NCBI GenBank assembly: GCA_954871525.1
Contig: OX940868.1
Coordinates: 27,957,056 to 28,021,055, forward strand
Source of the DNA: Parietaria judaica
Lineage: Eukaryota; Streptophyta; Magnoliopsida; Rosales; Urticaceae
Length of the DNA stretch: 64,000 nt
Reading direction: 5' to 3'
Shown: positions 1 to 11,963 of the stretch, piece after piece
How the letters are laid out: each line of letters begins with the position of its first letter
Position numbering within the stretch: position 1 is the first letter of the stretch
The notes under the pieces: generated by a model
The model's input: only the letters and a program-made list of their open reading frames with translations
Told to the model about the DNA's origin: nothing
Databases searched by the model: none
Translations under genes and position numbers: made by a program

Positions 1-318
1 GCCGGCTCGTCCCGGCGATCGGGGTTCATCTCGGCGCTAATGAGCACAAGGTTCAGCGGCGGGCTGGGCCCGCCGGAGAAGCCGGCGAAGGTGGACGTGA
101 ACTCGGCGGTGTATCCCGGCGGGCCGCCTCTGCCAGCAAAGGCCCCGAGAACAGCGAGCCTCGTTGACACGGAAGAGAAGGTGAGAGGGCCCGAGGACCC
201 GCCCGGTTATTGGGTGGTCTCGGGAGCGAAGCTCTGCGTCGACGGTGGGAGGATCTCGATCAAGGTGAAGTACTCGCTGCTGACGATAACGACGGAGGAT
301 TCCATGTTGTTCTTGTAG
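1..318 (+). CDS. MACPF-domain protein (CAD1/NSL1 family), C-terminal end, partial
   Basis: The reading frame is open from base 1 to the TAG at 316-318, so this is the 3' end of a gene that begins outside the window. The visible tail contains 'VDTEEKVRGPEDPPGYWVV' followed by 'SGAKLCVDGGRISIKVKYS'. That is the conserved end of the four plant MACPF proteins related to CAD1 and NSL1, which restrain salicylic-acid-dependent cell death. The pore-forming MACPF core itself lies upstream and is not visible. The coding part is much more GC-rich than the AT-rich DNA that starts at the stop codon. The first Met in frame (base 40) is internal and should not be used as the start. The family call rests on the tail alone; which of the plant members it is cannot be told. 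Confidence 0.72.
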   Translation, partial: AGSSRRSGFISALMSTRFSGGLGPPEKPAKVDVNSAVYPGGPPLPAKAPRTASLVDTEEKVRGPEDPPGYWVVSGAKLCVDGGRISIKVKYSLLTITTEDSMLFL

Positions 319-930
319 AATGTACGTGTATCATATATGTATGTATGTATATTTTGGCTGTCGTGTGCATTACATCCTTAGATTTATTTGAAGATATATC
401 TGTGAAAAGCAGTGGATTTTATTTTTCCCATCAAAATGTAAAATATAGACATAGTTTTATTAATTTTGGTTAGGTAAATAAAATTATTAAGTCAAGTGTT
501 CATAATGGAATTTCAAAACTAATTAATGAAAGTAAGAACTCATTTGTTTCGATTATAAATAATTTATTAACGTCGCAAAGTCCCAAGTAATTAATCTCAA
601 GTAAATAAATAACAAATAGCTGGAAAATTCGATCCCAGATTCTCAGTATATTCTCAGTAAATTAAGGTTAAAAGCTGGAAAATTCGATTTGAGACTATAA
701 TATTACAAGTGTTAAAAGCATTGACTTGACTTAGAAGTAAACGAGCGTAACATAGCCAGAAAGATACAATTAGCTTAATCATCGTTTAATTAGATGTCAA
801 CTTCTCATCTCTCTAGAGAATCTAGCTCAAAAGTCAACCCCCTAACAAACCCTAGAACAAGCTCGCTTCAAAATGCTTGATCATTACAACCAAGAAATGA
901 GACTAAACCGTTAAAACGACATTCGATACA
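319..930. other. Intergenic region and 5' flank of the first PERK copy
   Basis: AT-rich, with no coding sequence seen. A short word 'GCATTGACTTGACTT' near 718 recurs near 6004, upstream of the second PERK copy. This suggests that the duplication that made the two kinase copies took some 5' flank with it. Confidence 0.5.
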
Positions 931-3900
931 ATGTCGTACAGGTCTCCGTCGCCGGGATATTCCTCCTCGTCCTACAACGACTACTACTACTACTACACGT
1001 CTCCGCCGCCTTACTACTCTTCTTCCTGGTCGAGACGACGTCGGAGTCAACGTATGACTACTCACCTTCGTCGTCGTCCTCGGGGGTTTCAACGGGAATA
1101 GTGGCTGGAATAATCGTCGGAGCGGTTGTGGTGGTGGTATTGCTGGTGGTGTGTTGCGTTTGTTGTGCTCGGAGGAGGAAGAGAAGGAAGAAGGCCAAGA
1201 GAGTTGGCTCGGACGTAGAGACTAACCACGCTATCGGTCAAGAGGACCCACAGAGCAAAGGTTCGGTTATTAAAAGCGTCGTTAAGAAGCGACACATCTC
1301 AATTTTTGCCTCTAATAATTCAGATTCTTGTCAGGAACAGCTTCAATTGTTCCACCACAGAATAACGCTCCGACCTATAATGCCAACTTTGCGGTGCACA
1401 CTCCGCCCGCCCCTCCACCGGAGGTAATATCAAGCTATACTCGTCAGCTCCGATGAGCGATAGCTCATGCCCAGATCGACCGCCTCCTCCAGTGTCTCCT
1501 CGCCTTGTCTTTGCGCTGTCGCAAAGCACATTCACCTTTGAAGAGCTAGCAAGGGCAACAGGGGGTTTTTCGGGCGAGAATCTGCTGGGGCAAGGAGGGT
1601 TCGGTTATGTACACAAAGGGGCTCTTCCAAACGGGAAAGTGGTGGCGGTGAAGCAGCTCAAGGCCGGGAGCGGGCAGGGCGAGCGCGAGTTTCAGGCCGA
1701 GGTTGAGGTTATCAGCCGCGTTCATCATAGACACCTTGTTTCGCTGGTCGGGTATTGCATCAGCGGGGACCGGAGATTGCTTGTTTACGAGTTTGTTCAG
1801 AACAGTACGATGGAATTTCATCTCCATGGTATGTCCCTTGTTGTGATTCGAGTTATATCAGTTTGATCGGAAACACCAAATGAACATTTTAAATTTTAGT
1901 TTTTGGCAACAATATCGGTTCATTTTCTTTTAAAAAGTAACACGTTGCTCCTTGCACGGTAACTTATGCGACTTTCAACCTATCAGTCCTTCGAGCAGTG
2001 TGCTCCTGTTTACCTTTACGATAATCAAATAAAGTATTAATTTCGTTAAGTGATTAATTAATAATAATAAAAAGCCCTCGAGTAAGTCGTGTGTTGCGCA
2101 TACGTTAACAATTCCGTAATTTTTTTCCAACTTATATGGTAATGTGTTAATTTTCGACATTTCAGGAAGAGGGAGACCAACAATGAGTTGGGAAATCAGA
2201 ATGAAGATTGCTCAAGGCTCTGCTAAAGGATTAGCGTATCTCCACGAGGATTGTTCGTTTTCTTTTCATTTTACATAAACTAAATTTTATTTTCAAGTGA
2301 TGCAGTTTTGAGGTAAATGTATCACTCTTCAGGTCAGCCTAAGATCATACACCGGGACATCAAATCGGCTAATATCTTGATCGATCACGATTTCGAGGCG
2401 AAGGTGGCTTTTTTCCCCTGTTCAAAATGAGACTATTATGTAGAAAATGTGATAGTTTTTTATGACTTCTATTACGACTTGTTCTTCCTCTTTCAGGTTG
2501 CGGATTTTGGATTAGCAAAGTTCTCTTTAGAGACAGAAACGCACGTTTCCACTAGGATAATGGGAACCCTAGGATAAGATCCTATCTCAAATTTACTAAC
2601 ATTTATTCATTGTTATATAAAACCGTGGTAACAAAAAGATATATGATCGAGATTTTCAAATATATCCAAGAATAAGCTACACTATGTATCGCAACTAGCA
2701 AATAAAAGGAAGAAAAAACATGCACAAATTATCAAATTAAACATGTGTTCTATGAGAAAAGTACATTATATCCAATGTCTAATTAAGCTATGATTCAATA
2801 TAGTAAACTATAATGATTTAATTTATCAAAATGCAGCTACTTGGCTCCAGAATATGCGGCTAGTGGATAACTCACCGACAAATCGGATGTGTTCTCCTTC
2901 GGAGTTGTGCTTTTGGAGTTGATCACCGGAAGACGCCCCATCGATAAAAACCTCGGCTTCGCCGATGATAGCTTGGTGGAGTGGTTGAGCATTAAAATCC
3001 TTTATCTCGATTCCCAACCCCTTCAACTCAGGTTTTCCCAGTATTTGATTGAATCCAAATTGTTGACTGTTGACTTATTCGATTCTTGTATGAATGTCTT
3101 TGTCGAACATGTCCGCGTTCTTATTAAAAAACTGCGGTGTCAATCCATAATGTCCATCGATGGAATGTTGACGGAGTTCGAGTTCTCAACTGTTTTTATA
3201 AATAATCGGATTCTAAAGTTTTAGTATTTTTGCCGCTAATATCCTTTTTCTTTATTAATCCTTCCTAGTTACTACCATAGTGATTCTTGCACAAGAGACT
3301 TAAATAATAGAAAACTAATGATGGTTTTAAATCTAGGCAAAGCCTTTGCTGAGAGAAGCACTGGAAGGCGGCGACCTTAACGGTCTTGTAGACCCGAGGC
3401 TGCAGAATGAGTACAACTCCATCGAAGTGAAGCGAGTGATCGCCTGCGCTTCCGCTTGCGTCCGTCACTCGGCTCGCCTACGCCCGCGGAGGAGTCAGGT
3501 ATTTTGCAAAGCTTTTTAACCACATTTCCTTATCCATCTTTATTCATTGACCGTTAAGTTCGGTACTTATTTCTTCCTCTTAAGTTCTCTAGAAAGAGTA
3601 ATTTAACTTAAATTTAAGTTTACTTCCTGAATTTTTTCTTTATGACGTCAATTTCTCATGAATTTAAATTTAGAGCATTTTACAATCTAGAGTTTTAATT
3701 TGGTCTATTTTCTCCCGTGACATTTAGTTTAGTGCATTTGTTCCTTGCGTTTTAATTTTCGTACAAAATAATCGTTTCTTTAACATTGTAATTTGTGAAA
3801 AAAATTACCCAAATTATTATTGAAAATATTACTACATTAATACCAAAAGAGTAACTCTTAATTTTAATGAAAAGAATCTTTTGTGAAAATAAAATTTAAA

Positions 3901-4266
3901 GAACAAAGTGTATTAAAATAAAGTTTAACCACACGTAAAGTTTAAAGAACAGAGTGCATCAAAACAAAATTTGAAAGACACATTATAACATTCAATTCTT
4001 TATAAATGCACGGTTATAAAAACACTGACCAACTTTCATGGCAGATCATCCGAGCACTGGAAGGAAACATACCTCTCGACGATCTGAATAACGGAGTGAA
4101 ACCCGATCAAAGCGCCGCCTACGGCTCCATGACAAGCGGCGAATACAGGAAAGACATGGAGAACTTCAGAAAGCTAGCATTAGGAAGCCAAGAGCTTTCG
4201 ACTGCCGATTACAGTGTGCCGAGCACGGCCTCTACTCTCAACCATTCCTGTTGGAGTTCCGGCTAA
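931..4266 (+). pseudogene. PERK-type receptor kinase (PERK15-like), copy 1, broken
   Basis: This was a membrane receptor kinase: a short Ser/Tyr/Pro-rich ectodomain (from 931), a transmembrane helix followed by a basic stop-transfer run (about 1090-1200), and a Ser/Thr kinase. Kinase exons: 1323-1828 (glycine loop '[11 protein letters not shown]', Lys in 'VAVKQLKAG'), 2166-2252, 2333-2403 ('[10 protein letters not shown]'), 2497-2573 ('ADFGLAK'), 2837 onward ('YLAPEYAASG'), 3337-3498 and 4045-4266. Lesions seen: a frameshift between the ectodomain and the membrane helix (about 1032-1042); two extra bases near 1434 relative to copy 2; no GT donor after the 'MGTLG' exon (AT stands at 2574-2575); and an in-frame TAA at 2868-2870 inside the activation-segment/APE region. 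The exon order and the end 'EYRKDMENFRKLALGSQE' fit PERKs. It could still be transcribed, but it cannot make a full kinase. Confidence 0.85.
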
Positions 4267-5660
4267 GGCCCACGAACGACTTAACCAACAAAAGCAAGTT
4301 TCAATTTATGATCATATTTTTCTTCCTTAAATCATTTGGTTTGTGGGCAGTGTAAAAATTGGTTTAAGTGTTTGTTGTGTCTGTCTTTTCCCTGAAATTG
4401 GTTTTGATTGGTGATAAATAATTTATTAACGTAGTATCCCAACCCAAGTCCAAAGTCGTGTTTGAGTTTGAAGAGGTAAACTGTGCATGCTTTCCTTTGT
4501 GAATTAGTACAGGTCCACGTATCAACGATATGCAACAATTTGAATACTAGAGAGTTTTGTGTTTGAGGGGAAGAACCGGATCTTCGGTGTAATAATTAAA
4601 AATAATAAATCGAATACCGTATTTTAATTTAATTTCAAAGATGAAAATTGTATTTATCGCTTTGAAAAATACGACCAAAATTAGATAGAAACATTAATTA
4701 ACATATAGAAGTATAATAACGTAAAAAAATAATAAAACCTGCTAAATTTTAACTATTATATAAGGACATGTTAATACATTATTACATTGTGCAATAATAA
4801 TTTTTTTGAAATTATATATTAAACTCTAGTGATCATGTATGCTGTGAATTCAATTACATAATAACCAAATATCGTTATTGAATGATAAATAAATATTCGG
4901 AGAAATGGGTTTTTATTGTTTAAATTCAGTGTTCGGTATAATTTATCCGGTTTTCAGTTCAAAACTCTGCTTACCATATGTATTGTTCACCCTTAATTTG
5001 ACATGAATGAAGTCATAATACTTATCACCATATTAAAAACATAGTTCTAAATACCTCGACTTGTCTTGGATATCTCCAAAAGACTTGTCAGTAAGTTTCT
5101 TGCAGTAGTGGTTTACCTTTTTCTTTTAAAGAGAAAAAAAGAAGTGAGAGAAAATAATATATGGGGATCACATTCTCATTAATTATTTTATATAATTTAT
5201 ATCAAAATGCAATTATTTTCCTTATTTTGTGATAAAAAAATTTATAACCTATATTACATAATAAAATTACACTTGTAACCTTATTTTTCAAAACAGCCGT
5301 CAATAAATCTGTCGATCTGCGGTTTATCCGTAAAGTACTTTGATCGATAAATTTAGGTAACCTTAAAAAAAAAAAACTCATCAATAAACCGGTAACCGGT
5401 TGACATACGTAAAATAGAAGTTGCGGTTTTTCATTGGTATCAATATTTAAAACCTTGATTTAAAGAATGTGTAGAAAATTACATATGATTAGCTAGTCCT
5501 CAACTTTATATTTTTTTTGGGTTATTAGCAATCGTAAGTACTTATATTTTGACTAAATGACAGTTTGGGTCCAAAGTAAAAGAGTAACGGCAAGAATACC
5601 TAATGTCGACAAGATTGAGGTGACTGCATATTTCTGCTCATTTTTTATGGATGTTTGTCA
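4267..5660. other. Intergenic DNA between the PERK copies
   Basis: AT-rich spacer. Long runs of A and T and short palindromic AT words occur, but no ORF with family similarity and no clear element ends were found. The first part is the 3' UTR of copy 1. Confidence 0.4.
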
Positions 5661-5882
5661 AATGCCACTTGGTGTATGAACATTGGATAGAATTGATGCG
5701 ACACATATTTTAATCGACTTAACGCCACGTGACATTCGAGAACCGTCTATATATAAATAAAGTGGACGGAAATGCCACATGGTGTATGAACGTTGGATAA
5801 AATTGATGCGACACATATTTTAATCGACTTAACGCGACGTGACATTCGAGAACCGTCTATATATATAAATAAAGTGGACGAA
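5661..5882 (+). repeat. Tandem duplication (110/112 bp) carrying TATA and G-box motifs
   Basis: Two near-identical direct units, 5661-5770 and 5771-5882, lie about 410-630 bp upstream of the second PERK copy. Each ends in a TATA-like 'CTATATATAAATAAAG'. The first unit has a perfect G-box CACGTG at 5726-5731; the second has GACGTG at the same place. The second unit also has one extra TA in the TATA run. This looks like a duplicated promoter block, but no transcript evidence is available. Confidence 0.7.
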
Positions 5883-6291
5883 AATTTGCTTCGCCTCAGC
5901 TTTGTAGACTTTGAATTTTTTTATTGCTATTTTTTTCCCTTTTAGCCATGCCATCTCAATTGATTAAATTTAAATATTTTCATCGCGAACAACCAAGCTC
6001 GAGCATTGACTTGACTTGTAATAGAGCACATACTTATTACGTAACGTATATATGGCTAGTCTTTTTTAAGGATTAATTACTAAAGAAGAAAACCTATGGC
6101 TAGTATTTGATATAGACTATACATATAGTGGATTGAGTTGACTTGTAAATTCAAAGGTCTCCGCACTAGTGTGGCTGTTAATCAACAAGACCAGGTCCAA
6201 AATCCAAAATGCTTCAGTAATCATATAACGCCCAAGAATCAAGATCAAACACCCATGTGAAGCTGAAAAACGACATTCCATACAGATTACA
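5883..6291 (+). promoter_or_regulatory. Proximal 5' flank of PERK copy 2
   Basis: AT-rich leader region between the duplicated TATA block and the first ATG of copy 2 at 6292. It shares the word 'GCATTGACTTGACTT' with the flank of copy 1. No other motif is called. Confidence 0.35.
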
Positions 6292-7736
6292 ATGCCGTAC
6301 GTCTCTTCGCCGCCGGAATATTACTCCTCATACTATTCTCAGGCGCCGGCACCTGATGATGATTACTCATACTTTCCACGGGGCGGCTCCTCGTACGGCT
6401 CCTCATATGGCTCAACATCGTCAAGGGGAATCGGCGGGAATAATAGTCGGAATAGTCGCTGGAAGTGTGGCTGCGGTATTGTTTTGTTGCATTTGTTGTA
6501 TCTGGAGGAGGAAGAGAAGGAATAAGGCCAAAAGAGACAGACTCTACGCAGAGGCTATTGAGCACCGAGGTTTGATTACTTAGCTTGAGAATTAGATTTA
6601 CTTGATTGTCTCCTTCGTGTCTTTGATGATTGGAAATACTTAAGAAAACAACAGATCAGTCTCTTTTAGATAACTTGTAACTCAAGTTTTCTTAGAATAT
6701 AGGAACAACGCAGCTCGATTTTTATGCCTCTAATGATTCAGATTCTTGTCATACGCAGCGTCAAATGTTCCACCACAGGACAACGCTCCGACCTATATTG
6801 CCAAGTTTGCGGTGCACACTCCGCCCGACCCTCCGACGGAGGTAGTATCAAGCTACTCGTCAGCTTCTATGCGTGACACCTCATGCCCTGACAGACCGCC
6901 TCCTCCGGTGCCTCCTCGCATGAATTTTGGGCTGTCACAAAGCGCGTTCAAATTCGAAGAGCTAGAGAGGGCAACGGCTGGTTTCTCGAACGAAAATATG
7001 TTAGGGCAGGGCGGGTTTGGTTACGTGCACAAAGGGGTTCTTCAGAACGGGAAAGTGGTAGCGGTGAAGCAGCTCAAGGCTGGGAGCGCGCAAGGTGAGC
7101 GTGAGTTTCAGGCCGAGGTCGAGGTAATTAGTCGTGTTCATCACCGGCACCTCGTTTCGCTCGTTGGGTTCTGCATCAGCGGGGACCGGAGATTGCTCGT
7201 TTACGAGTTTGTGCAAAACAAAACAATGGAATTCCATCTCCACGGTACAGCGCCCTTAATAGAGTTCTCTCTACCATAAGTGATACGAGTCCAAGACTTA
7301 ATGGCATATAAACTTTTTTATTACATAAACTGAAAAATAGGCTGAATTTTAGAGAGAAGTAAGTAGTAAACATTGGGATTTTCAGGAAGTTAATGTTTTT
7401 GATGAAATTGTCATTTCAGGAAGAGGGAATCCTACAATGAGTTGGACAATCAGAATGAAGGTTGCTAAAGGCTCCGCAAAAGGATTAGCGTATCTCCACG
7501 AGGATTGTGTGTTTTATTTTTTCATTTTACTTAGGTGCAATTAACCTTAAGATTGTTTTCAATTGATTGTAATGTCGAGGTAAATGTATCACTCTTCAGG
7601 TCAGCCTAAGATCATACATCGGGACATCAAAACCGCTAATATCCTTATCGATCACGATTTCAAGAGCTTTCCACAAGTGAGTGTGCAGTTGGCCCAACTC
7701 GGAATACGCTTTCAACCAACAAAAGATCGAGTTTAG
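6292..7736 (+). pseudogene. PERK-type receptor kinase (PERK15-like), copy 2, truncated by internal deletion
   Basis: This is a tandem paralogue of the kinase at 931-4266. Parts: ectodomain exon from 6292 (Tyr/Ser/Pro-rich), transmembrane helix 'GIVAGSVAAVLFCCICCIW' in a different frame from the ectodomain, kinase N-lobe exon about 6742-7243 with the glycine loop and VAVKQL lysine, a short exon 7421-7506, and an exon starting about 7602 with 'HRDIKTANIL'. At about 7661 the sequence jumps from 'GATTTC' in the catalytic-loop exon directly to 'AAGAGCTTTC', which in copy 1 is near the end of the last exon (4190-4200). About 1.8 kb is therefore missing, including the DFG and APE motifs and the whole C-lobe. 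The fused frame ends at TAG 7734-7736. The kinase is dead, but the receptor stub might still be expressed. Confidence 0.85.
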
Positions 7737-9228
7737 AAAAGAAAAGAAAAAAAACGACACAAAATGAAGATTCAATTTATGTTCATAATGTGTTTATTTA
7801 TTTATTTATTTATTATCCTTGGCTATATTATTTTGTTGTGTATGCCTAAATACATCATATATTAAATAATACTTGATAAAAATAATAATCTAAGTTAAAT
7901 AATATTTTGTATTGTTTCGATTCTAATTAATATTATTAAATTATTACTCTGTAAATTTATAATTTTAATAATATAACATTTTTTAAAATTCCAATCATAT
8001 TAATTTATGTAGCCTCTCTCTACTGTATTAATGACGTGATACATTTTTTTGATCTCTTAATATACCTTTTTAAGTACTTATTAAGGCTTATCACGGCTTG
8101 GTATTCTTGTCGTTTTTTCTGTCGTGTAATATCTGTTATGTATTATGTCAGTTCAATTTTTTTTTGGTGCCTCTGTTAATAGATATTTGTTTCTATTTTT
8201 GTTGGTGCCCCATTTATTTTATTTTTGTTATTTCCATTTTCCACCCCTTAAACTATTACACATTTCTATAATAAATATTTATCTTATACTATTTTTAATT
8301 CCATAACTACCCTTTAAAAATATATTTGACACCAAGCTATATTAATAACAAACAACTGATTGAAAGCTAGTAATTGTGAATGTATATTTGCAACATACTA
8401 TTTATAAGAAAAAGTCCTAAGAATTAAAACGATCAACATTCTCATTCAATTTTGAAGATATCTTCCTTTAAAACCAAATAAATAGGAAGTGTAAGGTGTT
8501 GACTTCAAATGGTCCAACCTAATGGTCAAAGCTTGAGTGGTAGCTAGTTAGTCAAGGGAATTTTCCCACAATAATTAATTAAACATTGCCTTCTAAGAGT
8601 AATTGGCCATAGTACCCCTTCAACTTTTGCATGTTTGTGCAACTTTTCTCTTGAATTTGAATCTTCAACAAAAATGCGTTTTATACTTAAAAAATTTCAC
8701 GTTGCTCGTTATACATTATAAAATAACGAGAAATATCCAATTTACGTGCTACACAAGACTAATATGAATTATTTTTGTCAATTAATTACAACACAATATT
8801 AAAATTACATTATATTCTAATAATGTATGTCAATGATGGAGTCTAATTTATTCACAAACAACGAAAATACCTTCAAACAAATCACGCAAGACACTCACGT
8901 CAAAATTTTTAATATTTTTAACACCAAAACGGAAATATGAATTAGCAAGGGACAAACTACACCAAAAACAAGATTCAGGGGTCATTAATGCTAATTAATC
9001 TAAAATAAAAGGGCAAACAGCAAATACATATAAGCTTCTTCATGAGTTGTAAAATGCACGTATAAAACAAATAGTAAACAATAACCTCCTGAGCCCTCAT
9101 TCCAGGCTGTCAAAAGTGTCATTTCCAATAACTTTGAGGGGCTTAGTTGGCAATTTAAATATAATTTCATCACTTGGCTTGGCTCCAATAACAGGCTAAC
9201 GAAACGCTCCTTGGAAACAGACATTCAG
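7737..9228. other. Intergenic AT-rich DNA
   Basis: The first 60 bases still resemble the 3' UTR of PERK copy 1 ('CAACCAACAAAAG'). The remainder is AT-rich with short TTTA runs (7795-7815). No gene or clear transposon end was seen. The last part is the 5' flank of the Rab gene. Confidence 0.4.
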
Positions 9229-9319
9229 AAACTTCCTCAATCTCATTCTCAATTCCCCAATTTCCATTTCTCTAGCTTTCCCATCGATCGATTCTCTGTG
9301 AGAAAGCTCGGTTCGATCC

Positions 9320-10994
9320 ATGGCGTCTCGCAGGCGTATGCTCCTCAAGGTCATCATTCTCGGTGACAGCGGGTAATGCTTCTTGCTCTGTTTCGTAATT
9401 GTCGTCGTTCTCCATGGATTTGTGTTTGGTTGAAGCTTTCTTGGAGTTTCAGCGATCTGTGATCGTGTTGAGGGCTAATTCGACTGGTTTTTGAATTGGC
9501 AGGGTGGGAAAAACGTCGCTGATGAATCAGTAAGCTCTTGCGATGGAGATCGTTCGTTTTCTGGGTTCTGTTCTTGTTGGGAATCGATTGTTTTGAGTCT
9601 GATGAGCGATTGTTGGTGATTGTGGTTTAGGTATGTGAATCGGAAGTTTAGTAATCAGTACAAGGCGACGATCGGAGCGGATTTTCTGACGAAGGAGGTT
9701 CAGTTTGATGATAGGCTTTTCACATTGCAGGTATTTACTCATCTTTTGACATCAATTGCATTGTATTTTTTGGCATATTTAATACTATGGATGCTTTCAT
9801 TTGAATCATTAAATGTAGAGCAGATTTGGTTCTGTTTGCTTTGGATGTATTTGTATTGTGACTTTGTGTGTAATTCTCGACATAATTTACGAAACAGACA
9901 TTTGTGGCGGTTAAGTCTAAGCAAGTGAATTTAGTAAAAATCAAGATATCTCTGTTTTGATGATCTTTTTCGCTTCGTGATAAGTAGCGAGTTCGTGTTC
10001 ATGACTAGTAATTGTTGTCTATGCATTCGTGTTTTAGATCTGGGATACTGCTGGACAAGAAAGGTTTCAGAGTCTTGGCGTGGCGTTCTATCGTGGTGCA
10101 GATTGCTGTGTTCTTGTCTACGACGTGAACGTGATGAAATCTTTTGAGAACCTCAACAACTGGAGAGAAGAGTTTCTGATTCAGGTAGCTTCCGTGGTAA
10201 TAAACTCACAATCGTGACGGTAATTCTTGAATGTTTAACTGAACAAAGCGGTGTTTTTTTGGATATAATTTTCAGGCCAGTCCATCTGACCCCGAGAACT
10301 TTCCATTTGTTGTGCTGGGAAACAAGGTTGACGTTGATGGTGGAAATAGCCGGGTGGTAAGTTTTCTCCATATTTCTTGTCTGTCACGGCCCTCATGGGC
10401 ATTACGTTTTAACCCAGATAGCAATGATGAACCTGTTTTGTATATTAGATTTTGTTCCGTGTTCTTTGCCACAATTCGCTGACTCGTTATTTGGTGTAGG
10501 TTTCCGAGAAGAAAGCTAAGGCATGGTGTGCCTCGAAGGGAAACATTCCGTACTTCGAAACATCTGCAAAGGAAGGGTTCAATGTCGAAGCTGCTTTCGA
10601 ATGCATAGCTAGAAATGCACTCAAGAATGAACCTGAAGAAGAAATGTAAGCGTGGAAGTAAATGAGCTTTAAGCTTTTACAGCACTAAATAAAATGAAAC
10701 ATAAATTGTGGGGTAAAGATCGTCGAATTTTAGCTTCGGATTGTAAAATTTAATTTTCTTTCTTGTTATTAAGCTCTCAAGTCTTTTGTATCATTAAATT
10801 GTTCTTTTTGATTAAAATGTACACCATAGAAAAGCACTGTAATATCTTGCACAGGCACACGTAAACTTGTTTTCTAAGGATTCTTCTAACATTTGGTTCT
10901 GTATCTGGTCTGTTGGTTTTGAAGATATCTCCCGGACACGATAGACGTTGGCGGCGGAGGGTGCCAGCAAAGATCCACCGGATGCGAATGCTAG
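9320..10994 (+). CDS. RABG3: Rab7-type small GTPase, RABG3 subfamily
   Basis: A small GTPase of the late endosome and vacuole (tonoplast) that recruits tethering effectors for vacuolar trafficking. Seven exons join cleanly: 9320-9372, 9503-9529, 9631-9730, 10038-10184, 10276-10356, 10500-10645 and 10925-10994, giving 207 residues, the usual length. Visible motifs: P-loop GDSGVGKTS (residues 15-23), switch I with Thr40, WDTAGQERF (62-70), NKVD (125-128), SAK (158-160) and a C-terminal CEC for double geranylgeranylation. All introns are GT-AG. The ATG at 9320 sits in GATCCATGG and starts the standard '[15 protein letters not shown]'. If the last intron is retained, a stop follows at once, which would give a protein without the lipid anchor. 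Closest in character to RABG3d-type members; the exact letter cannot be assigned. Confidence 0.95.
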
Positions 10995-11760
10995 GGACTC
11001 TACAGACGGGCTTCCTTTCTCCGCCGCGTCCGTACTGAAACCGGTCACTCTTTTACATTTGGTGATCAATACTTCGGTTGTTGTTAACAAACAGAATCCC
11101 TAATTGTACTATATAAACTATATTCACAGTCTCTCTATCTTTGTATTCATTTATTTCCCTTCTGTTTTTATTTTATTTAATATTTGCCCATTTTTATTGG
11201 AAGACATTTGATATGGATGTAGTATATATTAAAAGGTACGGGTGCAACTGGTTAACTTTTTTTTTTTTTGGTATTCTTAACTTGGTTATTTGTATTTTAA
11301 TAACCTTAACTTGTTTTTCAAAACCGGTTAACTGGAAACGGTTAACCTAATTTTCAGTTATCAAAATCGAATAACATGTTTTGAAGAAAAAAATATAAAT
11401 TTTTTTACACATTTTAACGCAGTAATAAAATATATAAATCCAAATAGCATAGCCTACAAAAATCTCCAAGCAAATGTTTGGTAACATAAATAAAAATGTA
11501 CAAATCTATTATATATATTTTTTTTAAAATATACATATTAATATTAAAACTGATTATAAAAATTGATTACTAAATAACTAGTTTTGAAAAATAAATAATC
11601 GGTAATCGTATCTAGTTTGAAATAGAATCCGATTACCCTTAACTTGTTTAAAAAAACCAGTTACGATTACAGTTTAAAAATTCAGTTCCGATTATTTTGT
11701 ACAACTTAACAATTAACCAAAAATGCTCATTTCATTTACACTCAATTTACCAGCTAAAAC
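10995..11760. other. Rab 3' UTR and AT-rich intergenic DNA
   Basis: The 3' UTR is followed by AT-rich sequence. Words such as 'AACCGGTTAACTGG', 'TCGGTAATCG' and 'ATTCAGTTCCGATTA' in 11240-11700 suggest an old, decayed inverted-repeat element, but no ends or target duplication could be fixed. Confidence 0.35.
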
Positions 11761-11764
11761 AATG

Positions 11765-11783
11765 ACACGTGTAGATACGTGTC
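11765..11783 (+). promoter_or_regulatory. ABRE/G-box pair
   Basis: 'ACACGTGT' at 11765-11772 (G-box CACGTG at 11766-11771) is followed after a few bases by 'ACGTGTC' at 11777-11783. The pair lies about 180 bp upstream of the ATG at 11964. Two closely spaced ACGTG cores are the usual requirement for bZIP (ABF/AREB) or bHLH control, so ABA or stress response of the downstream gene is a reasonable inference. Confidence 0.5.
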
Positions 11784-11963
11784 GTGCAACTTGTGTTTTG
11801 GGTGTTTAATGATGCTGTGGCACCTGTCGGATCCATGAGAGTTTTGTGTTTTCTAGTGCCATTTTCCTGTTTTTCTTTCCCGGGAAACAAACAGGCCTGG
11901 AGTCTGGAAGTATATCTATGCCCTAAAAAATCGAAGTGTGAGAGTGAGAGAGAGAAAGAGAAA

